Origin: Sipunculus nudus
Lineage: Eukaryota > Annelida > Sipuncula > Golfingiida > Sipunculidae
Assembly (NCBI GenBank): GCA_026874595.1
Contig: CM049314.1
Span: forward strand, 65,690,800 to 65,754,799
DNA length: 64,000 nt
Direction: 5' to 3'
Part shown: positions 22,001 to 31,384 of the stretch, one piece after another
How the letters are laid out: the number at the start of each line of letters is the position of its first letter
Position numbering within the stretch: the first letter of the stretch is position 1
Notes under the pieces: generated by a model
What the model was told of the DNA's origin: nothing
Seen by the model: the letters and a program-made list of their open reading frames with translations, nothing else
The model's database searches: none
Program-made: the position numbers and the translations under genes

Positions 22001-25000
22001 CATTATAACATAGACAGATTAATATGTCCGACAGAGATTAATGTCTAAGTGGCAATGTTGTCCACATATTAGTTTAGAACTACTTAAGTACTTATGTACT
22101 CCTTTTAGATTATATTATGAAACCACATTGTCCATACCTTGCTCCCCGCATTTCGAGTTGATGCAATCGTTTTTGCTTGTTGTGAATATCTGAACATCGG
22201 TTGCTGACGACATGGCTACAAATAGTGAGCATACAGTCGTTAATATACAGTGGAACCTCCGGATTGCGGACACTGATAGTACCGTAGGTGTCCACAGTAG
22301 GGGGTTTGTATTTCGGGACCTACTGCCTTGCTTATACTGAGTGGCATCAACACAAGAAAATAACACCAGAGTTTATATTTTATTAAAAATAATATATATA
22401 TGTGTGTCTATATATATATATATATATTATTAATTTTCAACTACATTCTACTCGAAAAATTCAAGTACGTTACGTAAGAAAAGAAAATGAATATCCACTT
22501 TTTTATATAGATTAAATGTGTATATATTTAATTTAAAAATGGGAAAATTACTATTAAGTGTGTACATTATTTAATTATGTTTATACGGCGAGGTTACTGA
22601 AACCATTCTGAAGAAAGTAAGTTGATGTTCTTATGTGGCATGCGCACATACGGGAGTTTGCAATCACTTTTCGCATTCTAAGAAAATTTGCAAAAATGTC
22701 GTCCTTGTTCTTGACTGTGTTTTCTAATACTAGTTCACAAAACAGGTAATAATAAAAATGATTGCAGAATAATATCTCAGCGCGAGAACATAAAAATAAA
22801 TCATAAGAAAACTTGTTGGTAATCTGACAGCGATTAGAGAGCAAGTAGAAAGCGGTTCTGCTGAGTTTAATTTGGTATTATTTACATAGTTGTGAAAAAA
22901 AAGTGTTCATTTGATGAACCCAATTCGCAAACCCGATAAATATATTCGCTCCAACCAACACGTCTGACGTCAGCTTAGGTTTAGCTAATCAACTTCAGTT
23001 GAGCCATTGGGCGGACCTTTGGCCATGTCACAGGCACTATAGAGAAACTAAGGATCTATAAAAAACAAACGGAGCCATAGAATGGCCCAATATAGCTTTA
23101 ATTTTCAGACCTAGTACCCCAACGGCTCACTCCAGCACCCCTCACGGCATGTCAAGAAAGCTACTTCGGATGCTTGATGGCTACGCATACGGCACAAGCT
23201 TCAACCGTTCAATCAGCTGGGCGCTAAAGATAAAAGAAACGCGGACTGTTCGCGTTTGCTCTAGGCTCGCCTGTCCCTCTGCCAATAATACAGAGGTGAT
23301 TTGACAACTTGGTAGCTAATTATCTGCCCGTAATTCAGAGAATTCAGGTGCCCACAAATGAGAAAATAAATATGTGATAATAGTAAATTTGCAAGTGACT
23401 GTCCGTAAGTGGCCTGTAAATAGGAAGTGCCCTTAGTACAGAGGTGCCCGTAAAGACAGGTTCCACTATATATATAGTCTTTCGGAAACCCGAGCCTATC
23501 ATTTTTTTCTATAATGTATTAATGCAACAGTGTATCTACCGGACACCCTAAAGATAGGTTCCACTATATATAGTCTTTCGGAAACCCGAGCCTATCATTT
23601 TTTTTATAATGTATTAATGCAACAGTGTATCTGCCGGACACCCTAAAGTGATAACCTTCATGTGTGTCATTATAGACCTATGACCGGAGTAACCAATTGT
23701 TACTAATTAATATTTGTGTGATGTAATTGCGTTTGAGTATTTATTTACAATACACATCTTTGCAATCAGTCGATATGCTGTGAGGGTAGACCAAACGCAA
23801 AATATAAAACAGTAGTTATTACATTTATAAACTTTATTACAGTATGGGTTTCTTGATACAGCTTTTTTGGTAATACTTTTGTACTAATGTACTAGTAAAC
23901 TAATGCATATATTAAGGGTTACCCTTATTTCCGTTGTTTAAAGCTAATTATTGTTTTAAGGTCATATGGAAAATTACATAAAATATATAACATAAGAACT
24001 TGCTCGGGGGTGGGTAACATGACATACAGAGTAAATTAAAGTTTTGGTTTATCCAGTTTCATCTACTTAATACATGATGTCAAAGTTTATAGGATTTATG
24101 TGGCCACGTGGTTTTAAAACTACGGATTGACGTTGCATAAGATCAGTCATATTATTCATTAACAATCTATTTTGCGAATTGGTTATTGTTAAAAGGTGGA
24201 TAAGAATGAAGAGAACATATTCCCATTATCCTTGATTAAACTTATCCTCCGAGACAGATGAAGTTTCTTCCTTTTGCCTGAATTTTTTGTTAGGATTCGA
24301 GGTTCAGTTATTCAGTCATAACACAATGATATAAAAAATTAAAAACACGACCTCGAAGCCCGGAGCCACAGCCACTTGACTCTCATTTCTTACAAAATGT
24401 TCAGGAGGAATATACTAGAAATCTTCAACGTATCACTTGTATGGTCGGTTTACTCACGTCGGATTGTTGCACGCTGTGTGCATCTCTCTCCAGTCCAACC
24501 CTTTTTACACGCACACCTCCCGTCCACTTCATTACAAGTGTTGTTACAGCCAACAGAGCAGTTCCCCAAACATAGACGTCCATATTTACCACCTGGGCAA
24601 TCTAGGATGAGGAAAAAGAGGGTACCAAGCAAATGTGTTCCATTCGACAAGACTATTTACAGTATCAAAATACGATTTTGAGAGAGATGTCAGTATAACA
24701 TACGATCATAATCTGAATATGTTTCAAACATAAAAATTTCTTGTGAAGCAAGACATTTAAATGATTAAAACAAAAGATATAAACAACAATCAAGCCAGAA
24801 TACACGTCATATGTCAATTTTAATTTATAACGACCAGTATATTAGAGCCTTGTTAATCAGGACCAAGATAAGTAAAAACCTAAACAAATATTCGAGGACT
24901 ATACTCAAACCATAAAATAACGGAAATCAAGCGACTTTTGGTAATAAAAGATAAATTAGACGTCAGGATATAGTTCAAGTATTTTCCAAAGGAGAGTTTA

Positions 25001-26274
25001 AGTGCTAACAAACAATATTCCTTACCTTTATAGCACTCCGGACCACTTTTGCCAATAAAACATCCTTTTGTACATTTCCCACTAATAGGGTTACAAGCGC
25101 CATCTACACAGTTTTCAGAACACCTCTTCCGACACTCATATCCGTAGGTGCCGCTATTACAAGCTGTAATGATAATAAAAAAAAAAATAATCTCAGGCCC
25201 CCCAAAAAATCATTTAGACAAAATCCAGTAGTATTATTTCCAATTAACAAAAAACGCATGAAATATCCATCATTTTAAAACTTTTACAGATTTTTGTCGT
25301 ACGATAAATGGATTGATGAAATGTTAAAGATTTATTACTAAAAAGCAATCGAAAAAAGCGCGATTTAAAAAAACATGAAAACAGACCACATTTCCGTAGG
25401 CTTTTATTAAACAACACGGCCATTTCTAAAATGTGTTTTCCGTTTTCTAAAAAGGGCCATTTTCCTGCATGTGTTTTTCTTCTATGCCGTGTTTCATTCT
25501 TGTTAAGAAATCTTTCTTAAAAAAAAATAACTGATTTGGTTTCTGGCTTATTTGAAAAGAAGGGATTATTGTCGATGAAATTACCTCAACTGGTTAATAG
25601 TAACGACATCATTCGTTATCCTATATGTTTGGTTTTACGATCAAAATTTTTGTTTAGAAGTTCCGAATAGATCTTATCATGATATAACTTTCGTGGTTTT
25701 GAGGAAGACTTTTTCGTCGTCATGAAATTTCAAAGACTGGATTTCTGTGAATTTTTCAAACAAAGACAAAATTGTCAATTCTAATAGAAATACTTTAGCT
25801 TGAATGCATCTTGTTTTTTTATAAACTTGTTGGTTACTTGATCAAATAACTTTGAGTGCGTGTAAGATACCGCTGGGTCAAATCACTAAGAGACGGAGAG
25901 TAACTGCGCACATAAGGATCATTGTCCAGTCCATATCAGTAACAGAACAGTTAATTTGGTTTCGAAGCATGAAGACTCAAAGGGTATTCTTGTATTTGAA
26001 ATCCCCCGCATATCTTAATACCTTATTAAGCAAACAGTATTACTTACCTAAAATACAATCCGGGGGACGAAATCCTGTTTTACAGTCGCAGACACCAGTA
26101 GCCTTCCAACAGGTCTTAGATTTACAGTTAGGGGAACATTTCCTCTGACATATTACTCCGTAATGACGAGGCTTACACGATTTACAGAAACCCGTGGTTT
26201 TTTATGACATTCTTCTGCGCAAAATGCAGGGCATTCGTGCTGACAGGTCGTACTCCACTCGCCCTCCTTACACA
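18880..26274 (-). CDS. Draper/CED-1/MEGF-like EGF-repeat receptor, 5' incomplete
   Basis: Eight exons can be joined with consistent phases: 26,274-26,048, 25,163-25,026, 24,601-24,458, 22,215-22,138, 20,926-20,681, 19,791-19,692, 19,399-19,365 and 19,064-18,880, giving about 384 codons. The order is four cysteine-rich EGF/laminin-EGF-like exons, interrupted between the third and fourth by a short linker exon (all phase 1-1); one transmembrane helix followed by a basic stretch; and a cytoplasmic tail with YELV, YGRL and YAVV. YGRL and YAVV are seven residues apart, an ITAM-like spacing. The Draper/CED-1 family recognises dying cells or microbes and signals through such tyrosines; that role is inferred here. 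The signal peptide and any earlier exons were not found. The 5'-most visible exon has a one-base frameshift, so this is either an assembly homopolymer error or a recently broken gene. Confidence 0.65.
19365..19399 (-). CDS. Receptor micro-exon G, basic juxtamembrane stretch
   Basis: 35 bases, phase 2 to 1, with acceptor ttttctag and a weaker donor GTTGGA. It encodes 'CKRRRQLTPKQ'. It is the only piece found that reconciles the phase between the helix and tail exons. Confidence 0.5.
19692..19791 (-). CDS. Receptor exon F, transmembrane helix
   Basis: 100 bases, phase 1 to 2, with acceptor tttccag and donor GTATTA. It encodes 'KKGTILDLILLGAGISASAV' followed by 'LVLFGFGLLCLKR', one hydrophobic helix bounded by basic residues. 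Confidence 0.7.
20681..20926 (-). CDS. Receptor exon E, linker plus EGF-like repeat
   Basis: 246 bases, phase 1-1, with acceptor cttgtag and donor GTATGG. A Ser/Thr-rich start is followed by 'CLGYCEGPCDSGRCRSC' and 'CECSRGYTGPMC'. Splicing joins 'MCMSKR' directly to the membrane-helix exon. Confidence 0.7.
20927..22137. other. Receptor intron, unassigned content
   Basis: No exon was recognised. The stretch from about 21,600 to 22,000 has several short open frames reminiscent of a decayed transposon but no motif I can name. Confidence 0.35.
22138..22215 (-). CDS. Receptor linker exon D (tentative)
   Basis: 78 bases, phase 1-1, with acceptor tttgtag and donor GTATGG. It encodes a Ser/Thr-rich linker with two cysteines ('KNDCINSKCGEQ'). 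It is included because the phases fit both neighbours. It lies only 32 bases from the pogo-like element at 22,248. Confidence 0.4.
22248..23468. mobile_element. pogo/Tigger-like DNA element (about 1.2 kb)
   Basis: The left end is CAGTGGAACCTCCGGATTGC next to a TA. The right end is the inverted copy '...gacaggttccacta' followed by TA, with the last G changed to A. Subterminal 'gcggacac' and 'gtgcccgtaa' iterations on both sides are typical of pogo-like elements whose ends read 'CAGT(G)AACCTC'. No transposase frame was recognised. It sits in a receptor intron, 32 bases from a predicted acceptor-side exon edge. Confidence 0.7.
23456..23645. repeat. Two-copy tandem duplication, about 94 bp
   Basis: The unit 'ggttccactatatatagtct' ... 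'gcctatcatttttt' ... 'cggacaccctaaag' occurs twice in a row. It includes the right end of the pogo-like element, so the duplication followed the insertion. Confidence 0.8.
23646..24457. other. Receptor intron, unassigned content
   Basis: AT-rich. Nothing was recognised. Confidence 0.35.
24458..24601 (-). CDS. Receptor exon C, EGF-like
   Basis: 144 bases, phase 1-1, with acceptor cctag and donor GTGAGT. It encodes 'DCPGGKYGRLCLGNCSVGC' and 'CACKKGWTGERC', the clearest EGF/laminin-EGF repeat in the window. Confidence 0.82.
24602..25025. other. Receptor intron
   Basis: The intron between exons B and C. It has no repeat or coding feature. Confidence 0.4.
25026..25163 (-). CDS. Receptor exon B, EGF-like
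   Basis: 138 bases, phase 1-1, with acceptor ttacag and donor GTAAGG. It encodes 'CNSGTYGYECRKRCSENC' and 'CTKGCFIGKSGPEC', the six-to-eight-cysteine pattern of MEGF-type repeats. A relic of the same length lies at 16,506-16,643. Confidence 0.75.
25164..26047. other. Receptor intron
   Basis: The intron between exons A and B, T- and A-rich. No further EGF exon was found in it. Confidence 0.4.
26048..26274 (-). CDS. Receptor exon A, EGF-like, frameshifted
   Basis: Flanked by an AG acceptor (tttttag) and a strong GTAAGT donor. The length is 227 where phase 1-1 needs 228. Reading runs 'CQHECPAFCAEECHKK', then goes out of frame at a six-T run (26,198-26,203 on plus). One more base restores 'TGFCKSCKPRHYG' and 'CDCKTGFRPPDC'. 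Confidence 0.65.
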
Positions 26275-26635
26275 CTAAAAATAAACCTCATGACTTCAGC
26301 AACTTGAAATTCATCGTTCTAGTATCATAACATGCAGGATATATCTTAGCTATCATATAATCTGAGGATTCTTCAGATTCAGGCCGGTTCATTCAATTGT
26401 TCCTGGACAGGAGTATAAGGGAAATTGTTTATTTGGACAATTCCTAAAGACCCATTCAGAGAAATGGCTTCTGTTGTTTTTTTTTTCACACACAGTACCA
26501 TTTCAACATATACTTTTTTGTAGAAATCTATAACTGAACTGATGACTAGTACAGACGGTTATTTTAAAAGGCCCACCACCAGTCTGTGCGCTACAGGTTC
26601 CTGGTGTTTTGTTGAAAGAATCCAATCTAAATCCT
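26275..26635. other. Sequence upstream of the 5'-most receptor exon found
   Basis: A signal-peptide exon is expected upstream but was not recognised here. Confidence 0.35.
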
Positions 26636-29561
26636 CACCCGGTTCGTTATGGGCCTTTCTTATCCAGCTTACAAGCAGCATGGGGAGTAAACTCTGAGCT
26701 GAAATCATCTGAAAAAATATATGAAAATAACGGCTTTCAGGTATAGGGAGAGCTCCTTGTTTCTTGCTTAATGGTCGATCCGGGTAATTCAGTGTGTCAA
26801 ATGACTGCGGGCTTCATGTCTTGTGGCTTGTAACAAAATACGATAATCGGCTCAGATGAGATTTAATTACCATAGCTGGATCACTGATATACAATATGAC
26901 GATTAATGTCTGAAGTCAACCAAAATATCAAGTATCCTATCAAGACAAGACTAGGCACTAATGACGAAAGAACAGACTTTGTAAAACAGAGCGACAAGAA
27001 TATGCTTGTTTTTCATGGAATATTATCCATAAATTTGAAAGGAGCCTATTCCAATTTCGTACATGTATTAAATAACGAGAATCTCTTGAACCATATGTAA
27101 AAATAAGCCAAGAACATCCGATCCCACAGTGCATAGGCTGTCCGTTTATACTCAAGTGTTTACAAGATTTATGGAACCCGAAAAAATTACCAGTGATTGT
27201 AACAACAAGGACATCTAGAAGCAAACCAGACGAACCATGCTTTTCAAATGACTAAAGATGGATATGTTTCACACGATCTTCCAGACCCAGTGCGGAATCC
27301 ACCACCTGGTTACATTTTTATTTTTATTTTTTTATTTTTGCAACATGGGCACTTGTAACCTTGTTTTTTAACAGCTTGTCGTAACATCTTTTCGTAATAA
27401 CTAAAATTAACCAATGTGTATCTAAGGTTCGTAAGAAAGCCCATATTGTTTTACATATAAGACATGTGAACAGCTGGTTTTAACCTATTAAGACACATAT
27501 CGAGTTGTAATGTTTTCAGTTTGGTCAACCACAAACAAGCTCTAATCATTAAAGAGTCAATTACTAGGACCAAATAATGAAACAAATTTATTTACCTCTG
27601 TGAAGTCCAGCAGTCTAATCCTGTCAAAACTTGGTTTAAACTGTGACGTGTGTTAAAATTACATAAAATACATAGATGTTTTGTTTTCCCTATAACAAAC
27701 AATTTAGTTTGTTAGAATAATTGTGTAAGTTTATTTACTCAACAATTGTATGCTTTTATCTATACAGCTGTCTCACAAATTAGCCATTTACACAATTATC
27801 GTAACAGACATCTGGTTTTATACGCAATTACTACAGTTCTGTTTGGAACTCCGAATGTATTGTGGTTATACATCTGGGTCACAGTACTAAGCGTAAATCA
27901 GAAAACGGCAATACAGATATAATGTGAAACGTAAATAACCATTTATCACAGATAATGTATAAAAACGACAGTGTTGTCTGAACCTTTGATACGTTAAACG
28001 TGTGAATCATGTTTTTGAACTTTGGCCTTGTGAACTTTGACCTCCTGTTTATTAGTAACCCGCCTCGGTTATTGTTATTAAGTAACACACTTTTCTCTCA
28101 CGTTGTCTAAGTGGCATTATTCTTTATAATGTTCCTCATCAGCTAATCACTGTGAACAATGGTTTAATGCCTGCATCAATGCTGGGGATCACATAGTATC
28201 GAGCACTTTGGCAGAAATTGATATTACTTCCCGGTTTATATACATATATGTAAGTCATGGGTCGACTGGTGTGCACAGCGACAAGTGCGACATTCCTTAG
28301 TTGCTGGATTAATTACATTACAAACGTGATCTGGGACTCGCGTCCGGAATTGGACTCAAGTTGTCTGTTTTAGTGACTCGGACTCGGATTTGGGCTGGAA
28401 GGTCCTGGACTTGAACTTGTACTCCGACTGAAAGGTAGGGACTCGAAAAATCAGGCGGTGTACACCTCGGGTCCAATTGACAAAAACAACACACATATTG
28501 TAAAGACTGAAGAATGTGCTAACATTGTACAAAATATTACAAAATAATATATATATATATATTGTATATATACAGTGAAACCTCGTTGTGTCGAACTCGG
28601 TTAAGTCGAATTCCCGCATGTGTCGAAGTCGAACGTGGAGTCCCTGCAAATAACAGTTAAAACCTAACTACCTTAACTCCTTTTGTGTTGAACTCGGATA
28701 TGTCGAAAAACCTGATGTGTCGAAGTGTTTTGTTGGTCCGCAGCTAGGACTTGCATCGCTTATCTCGAATTCATGTACCTTGAATGTTTGGATAACAGTT
28801 GTGCACGCTACATTAATCATAACTAGGGCCGTGATGACCAGTTACATAATTATTTCCGCAAGGATCTTACTCATCAAGCGCGAAGGTTTACACACCTGGT
28901 CCGTTGTGTTCCTGTTTGGCCAATTACTTACTCATGATCAGGACTTTCTTCTTTCGCCAACAAAGCCATAATTCGAAATGAGAAGTTATTAATAACCCAA
29001 ACATAATAGAATCCTTACCTTTGATGTGTTTGGGATACAAATACACAGATCTCTTTATAAAGGGAGATCTTCAGCCTTACTCTTATTTGTACCATAAAGT
29101 ACTTTATACTCCTTTCCTGCTTCACGTTTATACTGTTTGCTATGGCGTCGCGGCCTGCTCAGGTTCGATGTGAAGCCCATACATTGAGCAAAAGTACGAA
29201 GCGCTAGTCCAAGTAGAACGTGATGGCAAGACCAAGACACACATCGCATTTGATGATTTGTGTGCTTTCATACCTGTATGTGATCCCACTTCACTTTCTT
29301 GATTTTCCAGACCTAATTTATGGTACTTCAATTTATGATGTTGCTTTTTTTTTAATAAATAAATTTGTTATAAAATCTGTGTTGTTCTTTAACGAAAACA
29401 TTTGTTAGAACCAAATAATATAGGCCCTGTAAACATGTGCAGTAACTATTGATAATAATTAAGACTAAGATGGTTGAATATAATGAATATCGTTTGTCTC
29501 GAACTCCGGATGTGTCGAAGTAAATTCACTGTCCCTTCGAATTCGACACAACGAGGTTTTA

Positions 29562-29619
<58 letters not shown>

Positions 29620-29904
29620 CTTTGCTCAACATCGGGAGTTATAAATTTAATTAATCATTATTGTAAAAGCATGTGTGAACTTACTTAAAACTGTACACGA
29701 TAATCTAAAATTCAATTACCTTTTAAAGGAGTTTTTTTTTGTATTGGACTCGAACCCAGGTTCAGGATGACTTGGGCTCCAAGAAGGTGGACTTCGACTT
29801 GAAGCTCAAGGTGTCGGACATGGACTTCGAATCGATTTGCCTGGACTCAGACTTCTACTCGGACTAGGATAGTGTGCACTCGAATTATATCATGCATTAT
29901 TTTT
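26636..29904. repeat. R1 dispersed repeat, copy 5 (interrupted)
   Basis: Its start matches copy 3 ('ggttcgttatgggcctttct'), its middle copies 2 and 3, and its right part copy 2, including the ggactcg-rich arms (28,327-28,445 and 29,745-29,880). A pogo-like element is inserted in its (AT)n core. It passes directly into the SLC5 upstream region. Confidence 0.7.
28573..29564. mobile_element. pogo/Tigger-like DNA element in R1, TA target site
   Basis: 992 bases bounded by CAGTGAAACCTCGTTGTGTC and its inverted copy ending '...acgaggttttactg', with TA on both sides. Several 'gtcgaa' iterations lie inside each end. Near 29,195-29,265 one frame reads 'LSKSTK' and, after a shift, 'QKYEALVQVERDGKTKTHIA', which resembles the N-terminal CENP-B-type DNA-binding domain of pogo-like transposases. 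It is interrupted, so the element looks like a deleted autonomous copy. The paralogous site at 6,326-6,372 is empty. Confidence 0.78.
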
Positions 29905-31384
29905 CTCATGGCTAAGAGACTGAGGTATATTGATATTTGAGGTTATTTGGGCAACACACTGACATACGTTTTCAATAACTCGTATTTTACGAATTGCATT
30001 TTAATGGCAAATGACATTTATTTAATTATAAAACTAGAGGGGTGTAAATAACATGGTATAACTCCACTTTGTTGAAAAAAAAGTGTATGTCTGTGGGGTG
30101 GGCGGATATGTCCCTTTGTGTTAGTCCTTTACACAGGCCTGGTGCTGTTCTTAATTATCCTTCCATTGGTGGAGATTTTTTTTTGGATTCTTGGTATTAT
30201 TTTTATTATTCTTTCACCATTTTCATTTGATTTCTTTAATAAAGACTCGAGATAAACATTACTTTGTCCATATTAATTTAAACAGGTGCAGTGACATTGA
30301 CCTATTTTTGAAGGTCATAGGGGTCAAAAGTACGTTTTTTTCAGATGTTCCAGTATCGGATTTCTTCTTATCTATCGGGGAACACACAGTAGAAAGACAT
30401 CTTATTATAAAATCTGATTCCAAACATTTGTATTGCAAAATTTATATTCACTCATGTGGAAAGGTATAGGGAAAGGTGATTCAGAACTCCTCAATTTGAT
30501 ACATTTCCAGATAAACCATTTAACCTAGAGAGTAGATCTTTACAGACATATGGATTTTGATATTTTTTAATAATTTGAAATAACGAAAATGTGGCGTCTG
30601 CATATTCAGCTCATACTAGAAAAAGCAAGAAGAAACGACCAAAATAATTTCTGTTTTACGGAACAGAATAACAGTTCCTCCCAAATCTTAAGAGACAGAT
30701 AAAAAGTGGATCAGTGGGAATACCCAAGAGTGCGGAATGGGGTGTTGGTTTGGGTTGGGGCGATAAATGCATATCCGTTACTGCCGTGTGACAGTTACGA
30801 GAATTCTAGTTTATTTTTTTACAATTTATATTTCTCATTTAGAACACTAAATAAATCTCCGGTTAATGCCTATTTGAAGAGTCGTATGACTTGTTGTGAA
30901 CCTCAGAGACAACGAAGCAAAATGAACCATCGAATTCTAATGTATACAACGTATTTTGGGGGGATGGGCTATGCATAAAATCGGCACCATGTAGTATATA
31001 AAAACGAATATATTATGCTTCATAAATGTAGCGTGGCACATTTGCATAAAAATCAGGCGCCCCTTAATATATGGAATGTCAGCAAAATCTCTAATTCTAA
31101 ACACTTGATTAGCTGCACGGGCATAATTTAATCCAGTCTGGATTTAAAAAAAACACAGTTAAGGTGAATGGAACTTTGACCAAAGTTCATTGTATCAGGT
31201 CTCCATATTTTACATTTAATACATGGTTTTCGCCAACGTTTCCACTTTCGCACATACTAATTGGGAGGAAAGATCTATAGACAATTGGCACATTTTATTC
31301 TCGTTCAAAATCAACAGTTGGTCCAGAGAAACGGCAAGGAAACTTTCCAGTTACACCAGTTCGGTAATTAAACAAAAGAGCATC
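29905..31384 (+). promoter_or_regulatory. Upstream region of the SLC5 gene, duplicated
   Basis: Homologous to 10,935-12,421. It presumably contains the promoter and 5' UTR. The in-frame extension from 31,223 (54 codons before the chosen ATG) is not conserved as protein: the left copy has an indel and a TAA in the equivalent stretch. A nuclear-receptor-type cluster lies at 30,298-30,326. Confidence 0.5.
30298..30326 (+). promoter_or_regulatory. Nuclear-receptor half-site cluster (ER8 plus DR3)
   Basis: TGACCT, 8-base spacer, AGGTCA, 3-base spacer, GGGTCA, about 1.06 kb upstream of the SLC5 start. Half-sites and spacings are identical to those at 11,349-11,377, while the spacer bases differ. 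Confidence 0.35.

Noticed and set aside
31223-31384. 54-residue N-terminal extension of the SLC5 protein
   Set aside because: Not part of the SLC5 family, and the paralogous left copy has an indel and stop there, so the start at 31,385 is preferred.
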